The position numbers and the translations under genes were made by a program. From Saprospira sp. CCB-QB6 (GTDB lineage: Bacteria > Bacteroidota > Bacteroidia > Chitinophagales > Saprospiraceae), in contig NZ_CP116808.1 of the NCBI RefSeq assembly GCF_028464065.1, positions 1,391,886-1,455,885 of the forward strand: 64,000 nt of DNA, written 5' to 3'. The notes beneath the pieces were generated by a model. It saw nothing but the letters and a program-made list of their open reading frames with translations, was not told where the DNA came from and made no database searches. Positions 32,694 through 41,271 of the stretch are shown here, piece by piece. Numbering within the stretch: position 1 is the first letter of the stretch; every line of letters begins with the position of its first letter.

Positions 32694-33452
32694 TTATTGC
32701 TTATCTTCTTCAGTGGCTGCTCCTTCTGCCTCTGTTTCTTCGGCTGCGGGAGTAGCTACTTTATTTTGTCCATTAGCGGTAGGCAAGTCATATTTTTCAG
32801 CTTGCAAGCTACGGATATAGTGGATAACCATCCAGCGCTCATCATGGCTTAGTTTATCAGCATGAGAAAGCATAACTCCTTTACCGTGCATAATGGCGTG
32901 ATAGTAACGGCCATCAGTAGAGTTTTTGAAGTCATCAGTCAAATAGTTGGCTGGAGCGTTAGGATAGGGTCCGTCGCCGCTATTCCAAAGTTGGCCATTA
33001 CCATCTCCTTTTTCACCATGGCAAGAAGCGCAATAAACATTGTAAAGCTCCTTTCCTTGGCCCAAGATTTTTTTGAGGTCATCCTCATTTTTAGCCTTGA
33101 GTGGATTTTCAGTAATTGCTTTAATTGCTTCTGTGCGGCCTTCCTCTGTATTGTCAAAAGCATAAACAGGGAAAGTAAACTCAGAGGCAGCACCAGGCGT
33201 AGTAGCCGTAGCGTTAAAAGGTACCGTACCTGCAACAGGTTTGCGAGGTTTGGCAAATTCGTGATACTCCTCTTCAGAAGAGTGCGTATTAAAGCGGTAG
33301 TAAGTATTTACGTTTGCCTCATAGGCGATAGAGTGGCCCATATCGGGCATATACTCATAACCAGCAAACTCACCTCCAGACTTGCCACAGCTTCCAAGGA
33401 AGAAAGCTGAAAGAGCAAGGGCTGCGAAGAAGTATAGATTAGGTAATTTCAT
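32694..33452 (-). CDS. actE: Alternative Complex III subunit ActE, monoheme cytochrome c lipoprotein
   Basis: A 252-residue lipid-anchored cytochrome c. The signal ends in the lipobox LGSC (AALALSAFFLGSCGKSG). The heme-binding motif is CASCHGEKGDG near residue 135, and MHGKGVMLSHADKLSH supplies a candidate axial Met. In the known complexes ActE passes electrons from ActA to the terminal oxidase. The ATG at 33452 is preferred to a GTG at 33461. The tail after residue 230 is Glu/Ala/Thr-rich. It lies between actD and actF. Confidence 0.92.
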   Translation of the reverse strand: MKLPNLYFFAALALSAFFLGSCGKSGGEFAGYEYMPDMGHSIAYEANVNTYYRFNTHSSEEEYHEFAKPRKPVAGTVPFNATATTPGAASEFTFPVYAFDNTEEGRTEAIKAITENPLKAKNEDDLKKILGQGKELYNVYCASCHGEKGDGNGQLWNSGDGPYPNAPANYLTDDFKNSTDGRYYHAIMHGKGVMLSHADKLSHDERWMVIHYIRSLQAEKYDLPTANGQNKVATPAAEETEAEGAATEEDKQ

Positions 33453-33485
33453 GTCAATCACGTATAGAAGGGTGAGATGAAGTTG

Positions 33486-34019
33486 TTAGATATTTTTAAT
33501 CTTGGGTTGCTCGCAAGCGCCAGTGCTAAGGAGTTTAGCTTCTAGTGCTTGACGCTCTTCCTCAGACATATTGGTTACATCAAAGGCGATGCAGAAGTGG
33601 TCATCAGTAATACGAGGATCGAGGTAAGGGTTGCTTACGCCAGGGCCCAAGCCACAAACCAAGTAAAAAGTGATCACCATACCGACAGCGGCCATGAGTA
33701 CAGTAAACTCAAAAGTAATCGGAATAAAAGAAGGGCCAGAGAAGTAAGGTTTACCACCAAAAATGATGGGCCAGTCTCTGGTGAGCGTCCAAGTCATAAA
33801 TCCAAAGGCGGTCAAAGCACCAAAAAGGCCATAAACAAAACCTGCAATATGCAAGCGCGATTCTTTAAGGCCCAAAACAGGGTCTAGACCGTGTACGGGA
33901 AAGGGAGTGAATACATCCCAGATCTCATTTCCCTCTTCACGGATATCTCTAACAGCGTCCATAAGCACTTCTTCATCTGTGTATAGACCGTAGAGGATAG
34001 TTTTATTCAACTGTTTCAT
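33486..34019 (-). CDS. actD: Alternative Complex III subunit ActD (DUF3341)
   Basis: A 177-residue protein of the DUF3341 family with two membrane helices (SRLHIAGFVYGLFGALTAFG and FIPITFEFTVLMAAVGMVIT). The N-terminal soluble part shows ILYGLYTDEEVLMDAVRDIR and DVFTPFPVHGLD. ActD helps hold the peripheral and membrane modules of Alternative Complex III together. The start is placed at ATG 34019 because the longer open frame (to 34067) crosses a hairpin at 34035-34055 and adds non-family residues. Confidence 0.9.
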   Translation of the reverse strand: MKQLNKTILYGLYTDEEVLMDAVRDIREEGNEIWDVFTPFPVHGLDPVLGLKESRLHIAGFVYGLFGALTAFGFMTWTLTRDWPIIFGGKPYFSGPSFIPITFEFTVLMAAVGMVITFYLVCGLGPGVSNPYLDPRITDDHFCIAFDVTNMSEEERQALEAKLLSTGACEQPKIKNI

Positions 34020-34034
34020 CAGCTTTATTTTGGT

Positions 34035-34055
34035 CTGCCCCCTTCGAGGGGGCAG
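34035..34055. promoter_or_regulatory. Hairpin between actC and actD
   Basis: CTGCCCCC-TTCGA-GGGGGCAG, an eight-pair GC stem in a 59-base intergenic gap within the operon, with no U-tract after it on the minus strand. It may act as an mRNA processing or stability element that sets different levels for actABC and actDEF. Confidence 0.5.
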
Positions 34056-34078
34056 TAGGTCATTCAAAGGTTAAAGGA

Positions 34079-35494
34079 TTAGGCTTCGCTGTTTAGTTCT
34101 TCAGCAGTTTCGTGTTGGTGCATGTTTTCACCACAGTACTGATTACCAGAGCTCTTAAGAATAGATTTCACCTCAGCAATTGCTACAACAGGAGCAACAC
34201 GCATGAAAATGAGGTAAAGAACACCAAAGAGACCAAAAGTGAAAAGGTATACTCCAACCTCTACCCAAGAAGGAGAGTAGTAGCTCCAGCTAGAAGGCAA
34301 GAAGTCACGGTGTAGAGTCGTTGCAATAATTACGAAACGCTCAAACCACATCCCGATATTTACTACAATAGAAAGGATGAAAGTAACAAGAACACTTCTA
34401 CGCATGCTCTTCACCCAGAAAAACTGAGGAGTGATTACGTTACAAGTCATCATAGCGAAGTAAGACCACCAGTAAGGACCTAATGCACGGTTATAGAAAG
34501 CAAACTGCTCATAAATATAACCAGAGTACCAAGCAATGAAAAGCTCAGTCAAGTAAGCTACACCTACAATTGAACCAGTCAAAACAATTACTTTGTTCAT
34601 AGACTCAATGTGCTGAAGTGTGATATAGTCTTTCAGCTGAGGCAAAGCAATTGAGGTAAGGATCATTAGCGTTTGTACCATAGCAAAACCAGAGAAGATC
34701 GCACCCGCAACAAAGTAGGGAGGGAAGATCGTAGTGTGCCATCCAGGTACAACAGAAGTAGCAAAGTCAAAAGATACAATGGTGTGTACAGAAAGTACAA
34801 GAGGAGTAGCTAGTCCAGAAAGAACCAAGGCCATAGCCTCCCAACGTTGCCAGTGCTTGGCTGAACCAGTCCAACCAAAAGAGGCAAAGTCATAAATACG
34901 CTTACGGAAGCCCTTGGCACGGTCGCGAATAGTCGCAAAGTCAGGAATCAATCCCATGTACCAGAACAAAAGCGATACTGTAAAGTATGTAGAGATGGCA
35001 AATACATCCCAAAGTAGTGGTGAGTTAAAGTTTACCCACAAAGGACCACGTGTATTAGGATAAGGGAACACGAAGAAGGCCAACCAAATACGTCCCATGT
35101 GAATACCAGGGAAGAGGGCCGCACAAATTACGGCGAAAATGGTCATTGCCTCTGCCGCACGGTTTACCCCCGTACGCCACTTCTGGCGGAAAAGCAACAA
35201 GATGGCAGAGATAAGCGTACCGGCGTGACCGATACCTACCCACCATACAAAGTTGGTAATATCCCAACCCCAACCTACTGTACGGTTGAGGTACCAGCTA
35301 CCAATCCCAAACCAGATGGTAACAAACAAGGCCAAACCACCAAAGGCGAGTAGCCCTAAAGCGCCCAACAAGAGCATTACCCATTTACCATTGGGCAACT
35401 CCTCCGTTGGAGAACAGATATCCTCAGTAATCTGATGATATGTCTTATTGCCCATTACTAATGGTGGGCGAATATCTGATACAACTGAGCTCAT
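34079..35494 (-). CDS. actC: Alternative Complex III subunit ActC, quinol-binding NrfD-type membrane protein
   Basis: A 471-residue polysulfide-reductase (NrfD) type protein with about ten helices. Typical segments are WWVGIGHAGTLISAILLLFR, WLAFFVFPYPNTRGPLWVNF, FDFATSVVPGWHTTIFPPYF and VGVYLFTFGLFGVLYLIFMR. ActC holds the quinol site facing the periplasmic side and passes electrons to the Fe-S clusters of ActB. It follows actB after 43 bases. An internal ATG cluster is absent, and the start at 35494 (MSSVVSDIRPP) gives the expected N-terminus. Confidence 0.95.
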   Translation of the reverse strand: MSSVVSDIRPPLVMGNKTYHQITEDICSPTEELPNGKWVMLLLGALGLLAFGGLALFVTIWFGIGSWYLNRTVGWGWDITNFVWWVGIGHAGTLISAILLLFRQKWRTGVNRAAEAMTIFAVICAALFPGIHMGRIWLAFFVFPYPNTRGPLWVNFNSPLLWDVFAISTYFTVSLLFWYMGLIPDFATIRDRAKGFRKRIYDFASFGWTGSAKHWQRWEAMALVLSGLATPLVLSVHTIVSFDFATSVVPGWHTTIFPPYFVAGAIFSGFAMVQTLMILTSIALPQLKDYITLQHIESMNKVIVLTGSIVGVAYLTELFIAWYSGYIYEQFAFYNRALGPYWWSYFAMMTCNVITPQFFWVKSMRRSVLVTFILSIVVNIGMWFERFVIIATTLHRDFLPSSWSYYSPSWVEVGVYLFTFGLFGVLYLIFMRVAPVVAIAEVKSILKSSGNQYCGENMHQHETAEELNSEA

Positions 35495-35537
35495 AAGAGT
35501 TTGATTTTATGATAATAGACGATTCTTTATTTCAAAA

Positions 35538-38500
35538 TTAAGCGAAGTTCACATCTGTATTCTGAACCTTCATCAAGTAGGTTACAGCTGAACGAACGTT
35601 TACTTCTTCTAGGGCAAGGTAACCACGAGCAGACTCCATCCAAGCTAGAACTTGGCTATCTTTGTCATTGCGGTCTCCAAAAGAAATAGCCCCAGTGCCA
35701 CAAGCCGTTTGGCAAGCTACCTTTGCATCACCGTCCATTAGGCGGCGACCTTCTATTTTCGCTGTCAATTTAGCCTCTTGTAAACGTTGCACACAGAAGC
35801 TACACTTCTCAATAACACCTCTTGAGCGAACAGTCACATCAGGATTAAGGACCATACGAGTAAGGTTGTCTGTCATATAAGTGTAGTACTCATCATTCTC
35901 CATTCCGCGGTTCATATCTACTTCATTCAAAGCAAATGTATCTGCAGAAGTATAGTCTAACCAATTGAAGCGACGTACTTTATAAGGACAGTTATTTGCG
36001 CAATAACGAGTACCAATACAACGGTTGTAAGTCATCTGGTTCAAACCTTCAGAACTGTGGTTGGTCGCAGCTACAGGACAGACGTTCTCACAAGGAGCAT
36101 TATCACAGTGCTGACACATCATAGGCATGTAAGCCGTATTGGGAGTTTCCTCATCACCGTAGTAGTAACGGTCAATGCGCAACCAAGTCATTTCATGTGC
36201 CTTAGATACCTCAAACTTACCTACAACAGGAACGTTATTTTCTGCCATACAAGCTACAGTACAAGCACCACAACCTGTACAAGCATTCAAGTCAATAGCC
36301 ATAGCCCACCAGTGACCAGTACCATAAACTTCGTTTCTATCAGGGTAAAGTCCCTTTTCGTTCAAATGCTGATAGCTCTTACGCTTAGCGTGTAATTCTT
36401 TAAGACCAGATTCAAGATTTTGAGCTGAAGACTGGAAAAATACAGAACGATTAGTCAATGAACCTTGGAAACCTCTATGGCCCAATACCTGCTCATCTAC
36501 ATTAAATGGTTTACCAGTAGATTCATCAACGATGGTTTTTCCACTTTCATCTTTAGTGGTTAAACCATAAGTATGATGCATTTGCACACAAGCAAACTGA
36601 GAGTCACGACCTACTTTAGTAGGAGCGCTTACACTAGCAGAGCTATAGGTAAAGTCTTTACATTCAGGGAAAAGGTTTTTACCAACAAGGTTACCCGCTT
36701 TTCCAGCTTTTGTTCGACCATATCCCAGTGCAATTGCAATTGTGTTAGGGTGCTGACCAAACTGGCGAATAACAGGCAATTGGTAAGTATTTTCACCAAT
36801 TTTGATCTCAGCTATATCGCCATCTTTTAGGTTACCATAAGGGGTCGTATAATCATTATCGCCATCCCATTTAATTGGAATTGCAATAAAGTTATCCCAA
36901 GTGGTACGCATAACAGGGTCTGGCATCTCTTGTAACCAAGGGTTATTAGCGTATTCTCCAGATCCAAGAGTTACAGTTTCGTAAAAAACGACTTCTAGAG
37001 CATCACTACTCTTCTCAGATAAGCCAGATAGAGCAGCTTGAGCAATGCTCAACGCAGCGTTGCTAGCAACAGGAGCTACCTCCTCTTCTACTGTTTCACT
37101 AGGAGTAGGTACTGCTGTTACCGTAGTTTCTTTTACTTCTTCTACAGGAGCAGTTGCAGTCGCCTTAATACCAGGAGCTGAGTCAGGATTAGATAGCTTC
37201 AACATGCCATCATGCAGTACATTGGTCCAGAAAGAAGCTTTAGTCATAAAGCGGCTCTGAGCAGCAAATAACTCGCTAGTCCAAAAAGCTTTAATGTATT
37301 CAAAGTAAGGCTGTTCGCCTTTCATTGCTTTATCGGCCCAAGTCAATAATGTCTGACCTGCAGCACGTGTTTTAAACAAAGGGTTAATTGTGGGTTGTAC
37401 AAGATAGTACTCTCCTTGTTTTGGGTTAGCATCGCCCCAAGCTTCTAGGTAATGATGATCTGGAGCTACATATTGACAAAGTGATGCAGTTTCATCAAGA
37501 GAACGATTGAAAGAAACTGTAAATTTATTAGCATCAGTCAATTGCTTCAAAGCTGTAGCAAACTTAGCAGCCAATGCAGGCAAGTCATAAGCGGGGTTAG
37601 CCCCCATTACGATCACCGCATCATAGTTACCTAAGTTATTTACCAAGTTTTTGATGCTAGTATCATTTCCTTTGCGTTGCTTAGAGTAACCACTCCAAAT
37701 GATAGTTTTTCCATAGGCACCTAGCATCTCATTGATACCATTAACTACTTTTTGGATGTTTACATCATTGATACCGCAAACAACCAAAGCACCTTTTTGA
37801 GAAGCTGCAACCAATTTCTCGGCTGTGCTCTTAATAGCTTTGTTTGCTTTAGCCCAGCTAAACTTAGCAGCAGCAGCCCCACCAGAGTTACTAGTCAAGC
37901 GAGCAACCTCATTATAAAGTGCTTTTACAGCCATAGCTTGCTCAGAAGGCTTGATCAATACACGATGATCAGCATTAGATCCTGTAACAGACATATGTGC
38001 TTCAAATTGAATGTGCACACTCATGTCGTCAGCCACAGTAGATGCAATCTTACCATTTGTTTCTTCAAACTTCTTCATAGAGAAGTTTTGTTTGCGACTT
38101 TTGACGTAATCGACAGCATACTCTGTAGGAGAGATCCAAGTCCCTAAGAAGTCACAATCAATACCAACAATACATTTGGCTTGCTCGAAACGGTAGTTAG
38201 GAATAGCAGACTTACCATACATCTCCTTATTAGCTTCTAGCAAAGCAGAAGAAGAAAAAGGGTCGTATTGAATGTGCTCAGCACCAGCATAGGTTGCTTT
38301 GAAGTCAGCAATAGCACGCTCCAAAGAAGGGCTCAACACCGTGTGAGAAACGATAGCCACTTTAGAAGCAGCAGATAGCGCTTTCTTTGCCTCTTTATCT
38401 AGGGCAGTCCAGCTCATTTCTTCGTACTTATCGCCAGCTACTTTTCCAGCAGACTTGATGCGATTTGTATCATATAAATCCAAAACAGAAGCTTGTGTAC

Positions 38501-38885
38501 GAGCACAAGTTCCACCTTGAGTAAAGGCATTTGGATGCCCTTCAATTTTAATTGGACGTCCCTCTCTAGTTTTTACTAAAACAGGAACGCAATCTCCACC
38601 ATTAAGAAAGGTAGAGGCATAATAGGTAGCCACACCAGGAACAATTTCCTCTGGCTTAACCAAATATGGAATGGCCCGTTTTACGGGAATCTCACAGCTA
38701 GCCAATGTAGCTGCACCCAATCCAAAACCTACGTATTTCAAAAAATCACGACGGCTAGGGCCTTCACCCTCCGTCTGCTCTTCCGATGCAGGAAACTCAT
38801 TTTGCTGTGCTTTGATAAACTCAGCATCTTGGGTCAAATCTTCTACACTAACCCAAACCTTGTTAGTATTCTCCTGTTTGCTCAT
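35538..38885 (-). CDS. actB: Alternative Complex III subunit ActB, molybdopterin-fold and Fe-S protein
   Basis: A 1115-residue fusion of a molybdopterin-oxidoreductase-like domain and a four-cluster Fe-S domain. A Tat-type signal is present (SRRDFLKYVGFGLG) with a lipobox-like LASC, so it is exported folded and probably lipid-anchored. In known complexes the first domain carries no molybdenum. Cluster motifs occupy about residues 865-1090: CTGCGACTVACMA, CQHCDNAPCENVCPV, CIGTRYCANNCPY and CSFCVQRLQ...CQTAC. They would give three [4Fe-4S] and one [3Fe-4S] centre. An Ala/Glu/Val-rich insert near residues 570-625 separates sub-domains. Length is somewhat above the family's usual ~1000. Confidence 0.95.
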   Translation of the reverse strand: MSKQENTNKVWVSVEDLTQDAEFIKAQQNEFPASEEQTEGEGPSRRDFLKYVGFGLGAATLASCEIPVKRAIPYLVKPEEIVPGVATYYASTFLNGGDCVPVLVKTREGRPIKIEGHPNAFTQGGTCARTQASVLDLYDTNRIKSAGKVAGDKYEEMSWTALDKEAKKALSAASKVAIVSHTVLSPSLERAIADFKATYAGAEHIQYDPFSSSALLEANKEMYGKSAIPNYRFEQAKCIVGIDCDFLGTWISPTEYAVDYVKSRKQNFSMKKFEETNGKIASTVADDMSVHIQFEAHMSVTGSNADHRVLIKPSEQAMAVKALYNEVARLTSNSGGAAAAKFSWAKANKAIKSTAEKLVAASQKGALVVCGINDVNIQKVVNGINEMLGAYGKTIIWSGYSKQRKGNDTSIKNLVNNLGNYDAVIVMGANPAYDLPALAAKFATALKQLTDANKFTVSFNRSLDETASLCQYVAPDHHYLEAWGDANPKQGEYYLVQPTINPLFKTRAAGQTLLTWADKAMKGEQPYFEYIKAFWTSELFAAQSRFMTKASFWTNVLHDGMLKLSNPDSAPGIKATATAPVEEVKETTVTAVPTPSETVEEEVAPVASNAALSIAQAALSGLSEKSSDALEVVFYETVTLGSGEYANNPWLQEMPDPVMRTTWDNFIAIPIKWDGDNDYTTPYGNLKDGDIAEIKIGENTYQLPVIRQFGQHPNTIAIALGYGRTKAGKAGNLVGKNLFPECKDFTYSSASVSAPTKVGRDSQFACVQMHHTYGLTTKDESGKTIVDESTGKPFNVDEQVLGHRGFQGSLTNRSVFFQSSAQNLESGLKELHAKRKSYQHLNEKGLYPDRNEVYGTGHWWAMAIDLNACTGCGACTVACMAENNVPVVGKFEVSKAHEMTWLRIDRYYYGDEETPNTAYMPMMCQHCDNAPCENVCPVAATNHSSEGLNQMTYNRCIGTRYCANNCPYKVRRFNWLDYTSADTFALNEVDMNRGMENDEYYTYMTDNLTRMVLNPDVTVRSRGVIEKCSFCVQRLQEAKLTAKIEGRRLMDGDAKVACQTACGTGAISFGDRNDKDSQVLAWMESARGYLALEEVNVRSAVTYLMKVQNTDVNFA

Positions 38886-39002
38886 ATCGCTTGAAGATAA
38901 AATATGTTGTACGGGATTGCTCCCAGAATTTTGCTAATTAGTATTTACTCAAACAACAGCAGAAAGTTGAGCGCCTGGCCCAACCTCCTGTTGTATCTTA
39001 TG

Positions 39003-40445
39003 CTAGTAGTGACACTTCTGACACTCAAGACCGCCGATTTCCTCTACGGTTACGCCGCCTTCTTGAATCTCTTTGTGGTACTCTTCGTACTGCTTGTAGT
39101 AATCTGCCTGATAGTAGGCATTTTCATCAAACTTCACCTTGGTCTGACGGTGACAGTTTACACACCATCCCATTGAAAGAGGAGCATGCTGTTTTACTAC
39201 AGCCATTTCCTCTACTGCACCATGGCAGTCTTGGCAAGCCACTTTACCAGCCGTTACGTGCTGAGAGTGGTTGAAGTAAACATGGTCAGGAAGGTTGTGA
39301 ATACGAATCCAGCTTACGGGCTTAGTATTTACCAACTCGCTATCATCTTCTAATTTTTTCGTCTCAATGAACTGAGGTACGGCAGCCAATTGCGTCTTAA
39401 TGTCGCTTTCTGACATCCCTTCATTAGAAGCTTTGAGCCATTTTTCATATACAGCCAAACGCGCTTCCAACTTAACTGTATCGCTAAAGTAAGCGCCATA
39501 GTTAGGCGTTTCCATAGAGATGGGGTTAAATCCAGTAGAAGCGTAAATCTTCAAGATTTCTGCAGTTCCATGCTCTGGTCCTTTTTTCACTGCAGTGTGG
39601 CAGTTCATACAAGTATTCATAGCAGGAATTACCGCATGCTTAGAGCGACGTGCTCCATCGTGGCAATACTGACAGTCAATACCATTTTTACCAGCATGCA
39701 AAGCATGTGAAAACTTAATAGGCTGCTCAGGAGCATAGTTTTGCTGACGACCCAAGTTGATTGCGTTATTTACTGTGAAATAACCACCAAAAAGAACCAA
39801 AGCAAAAATCAACAAACGAACAAGCGTAGGATTGAGAATGATTTGCAAGAATGACTTGCTTGCCACAGGCTCTGCTCCAGTTTTCTGTGCAGCCAAGCGG
39901 TTCAAGTTGTTGATGTAACGAGCCAAGAAGACCGTGCTCAAAGCCAAAACAATGGCCAAGATGATCAAGATGATTCCCGTGTTAGAGTTATCCTCTTTGG
40001 CAGGTCCTTGTGCCTCACCACCTGTAGGAACAGCCTCTACACAGGGAGGAGAATCACAACCAAACTCATATTTGTTTTGGATGAATACCAACATGTCTTG
40101 GATGTCGGCATCTGTCAAAGCTGGGAAGGGAGTCATCACTGATCCCCATTTCTTGTACAAGGCAGCAGCATAGCCTTGAGAGGCTGCTGAATTGTCGGCA
40201 ATTAAGCCTTGAGAGTTCCGAATCCAAGCATATAGCTCTTCTTGCGGAAATTCAGACCAACGGGCCTCCACATCGCCTAGGGCAGGACCAGTCGCATTGT
40301 CCTTCATATTGGCGTTGTGACAAGAGGCACAGTTCGCCAAGAATAATTCCTTACCATGCTTGGCATCTTGCGCCTGCGCCCCTAACGAAAGGGCCAAAAA
40401 CAGGAACGCAAGGGAAAAGTAGCGTACTAAGTTTTGATATATCAT
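39003..40445 (-). CDS. actA: Alternative Complex III subunit ActA, with six CxxCH motifs
   Basis: A 480-residue exported multiheme cytochrome. The signal ends at GAQAQ (about residue 26). A monoheme domain follows (CASCH, Cys39), then a membrane helix (GIILIILAIVLALSTVFLAR), another helix, and a pentaheme domain with CQYCH, CMNCH, CQDCH, CVNCH and the very C-terminal CQKCHY. The pentaheme part is the ActA core known from characterised complexes; the N-terminal monoheme domain looks like an added fusion. ATG 40445 is chosen over an upstream TTG. It is the first gene of the act operon, with a well-formed promoter upstream. Confidence 0.93.
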   Translation of the reverse strand: MIYQNLVRYFSLAFLFLALSLGAQAQDAKHGKELFLANCASCHNANMKDNATGPALGDVEARWSEFPQEELYAWIRNSQGLIADNSAASQGYAAALYKKWGSVMTPFPALTDADIQDMLVFIQNKYEFGCDSPPCVEAVPTGGEAQGPAKEDNSNTGIILIILAIVLALSTVFLARYINNLNRLAAQKTGAEPVASKSFLQIILNPTLVRLLIFALVLFGGYFTVNNAINLGRQQNYAPEQPIKFSHALHAGKNGIDCQYCHDGARRSKHAVIPAMNTCMNCHTAVKKGPEHGTAEILKIYASTGFNPISMETPNYGAYFSDTVKLEARLAVYEKWLKASNEGMSESDIKTQLAAVPQFIETKKLEDDSELVNTKPVSWIRIHNLPDHVYFNHSQHVTAGKVACQDCHGAVEEMAVVKQHAPLSMGWCVNCHRQTKVKFDENAYYQADYYKQYEEYHKEIQEGGVTVEEIGGLECQKCHY

Positions 40446-40489
40446 TTCTGTCAATTTTTTGTCAAAAAACCGCTTTGTCGCTTTGTGCG

Positions 40490-40520
40490 CAAATTTACAA
40501 TGTTGCTTAACATTTCCAAA
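40490..40520 (-). promoter_or_regulatory. Promoter of the act operon
   Basis: On the minus strand TTTG (40517-40520), 19 bases, TAAATTTG (40490-40497): a full match to the Bacteroidota consensus, about 45 bases before the actA ATG. Confidence 0.85.
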
Positions 40521-40998
40521 ATGTTTATAAAGAGTACAAGTTATTTAGATCTGGTCTAAACTAGATACGGCATTAAGGTTTTTGTAACTGCCTAAACAGC
40601 TACTTTTTATGGGGCTTTTGGCTTATTTCGCACTATTTTCTTTAGGGAAGAGAAATCCCTACTTTTTTAGAAAACTGTCTCACTATAGGCTGTTGAGGCT
40701 AAGTTCCTTCTATTTTTTGGGCGACTTTTCGGTGTTCTAGTGAGAATTCTCCTATCCCGTGCTATACCTATTATATAGTAGGCAGCAAAGCTGTTGGTAA
40801 TCCCTTAAATTAACTGGGGTCAAACCAGCTGAGGTTTTCTAACTTGAGGCCTGCAATTTCTTAAAAAATGCTTAAGACTGCAAGAAAAAAAGAAGGCTTT
40901 GTAAACAATTAGAATTAGTCTAATGAACTCATTTGAAAACATCTTAAGGGTTATTGCCAAATAAGGCTAATTTTGCGCTCTTCTTCCGTATTTTTGCC
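40521..40998. other. Gene-free stretch between actA and element R11
   Basis: AT-rich DNA with no credible ORF on either strand. It contains a CCTATTATATAGTAGG palindrome near 40767 and, at 40968-40975 on the plus strand, TAATTTTG, a possible -7 element. If that site is used for the downstream gene at 41272, its leader would include the whole R11 block. Confidence 0.5.
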
Positions 40999-41231
40999 CA
41001 GCGCTGGCCTGGCCTAGCGATGTGCAGGGGTGGCCGAAGGCCAGACCGAGGCGGCAAAGCCGCCGAAGGGCCGAGCGAATAGCGAGCCCCGAAACGTAGC
41101 GCCGACGAGCAAAGCGAGGCGGAGGCCCCAAAACAGCAGCGAGCTGCGAAACGACAACAAGGTCTTTAGACCGCAGTTCGACGACCAAAGGGAGTAACCG
41201 CCGACGAGCAAAGCGAGACGGAGGCCCCTAA
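40999..41231 (-). repeat. Tandem structured elements (R11)
   Basis: Two units in tandem on the minus strand. The gene-proximal unit (about 41112-41228) starts GGGGCCTCC, carries GGTTACTCCCTTTGGTCG and ends without a closing arm. The distal unit (41011 to about 41137) is complete: TTTTGGGGCCTCC to CATCGCTAGGCC. Middle hairpin GGCGGCTTTGCCGCC, third GGCCTTCGGCC. The GGGGCC end faces the gene at 41272. Confidence 0.85.
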
Positions 41232-41271
41232 ACCAACAAAAAATTATTCTTCATTATTTTAATAGCAACCC

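Noticed and set aside
30650-40922. Similar AT-rich strings near 30690 (minus) and 40880 (plus), such as GCAAGAAAAAA followed by AACAATT
   Set aside because: The resemblance is short, interrupted and in low-complexity AT-rich DNA; I could not align it convincingly.
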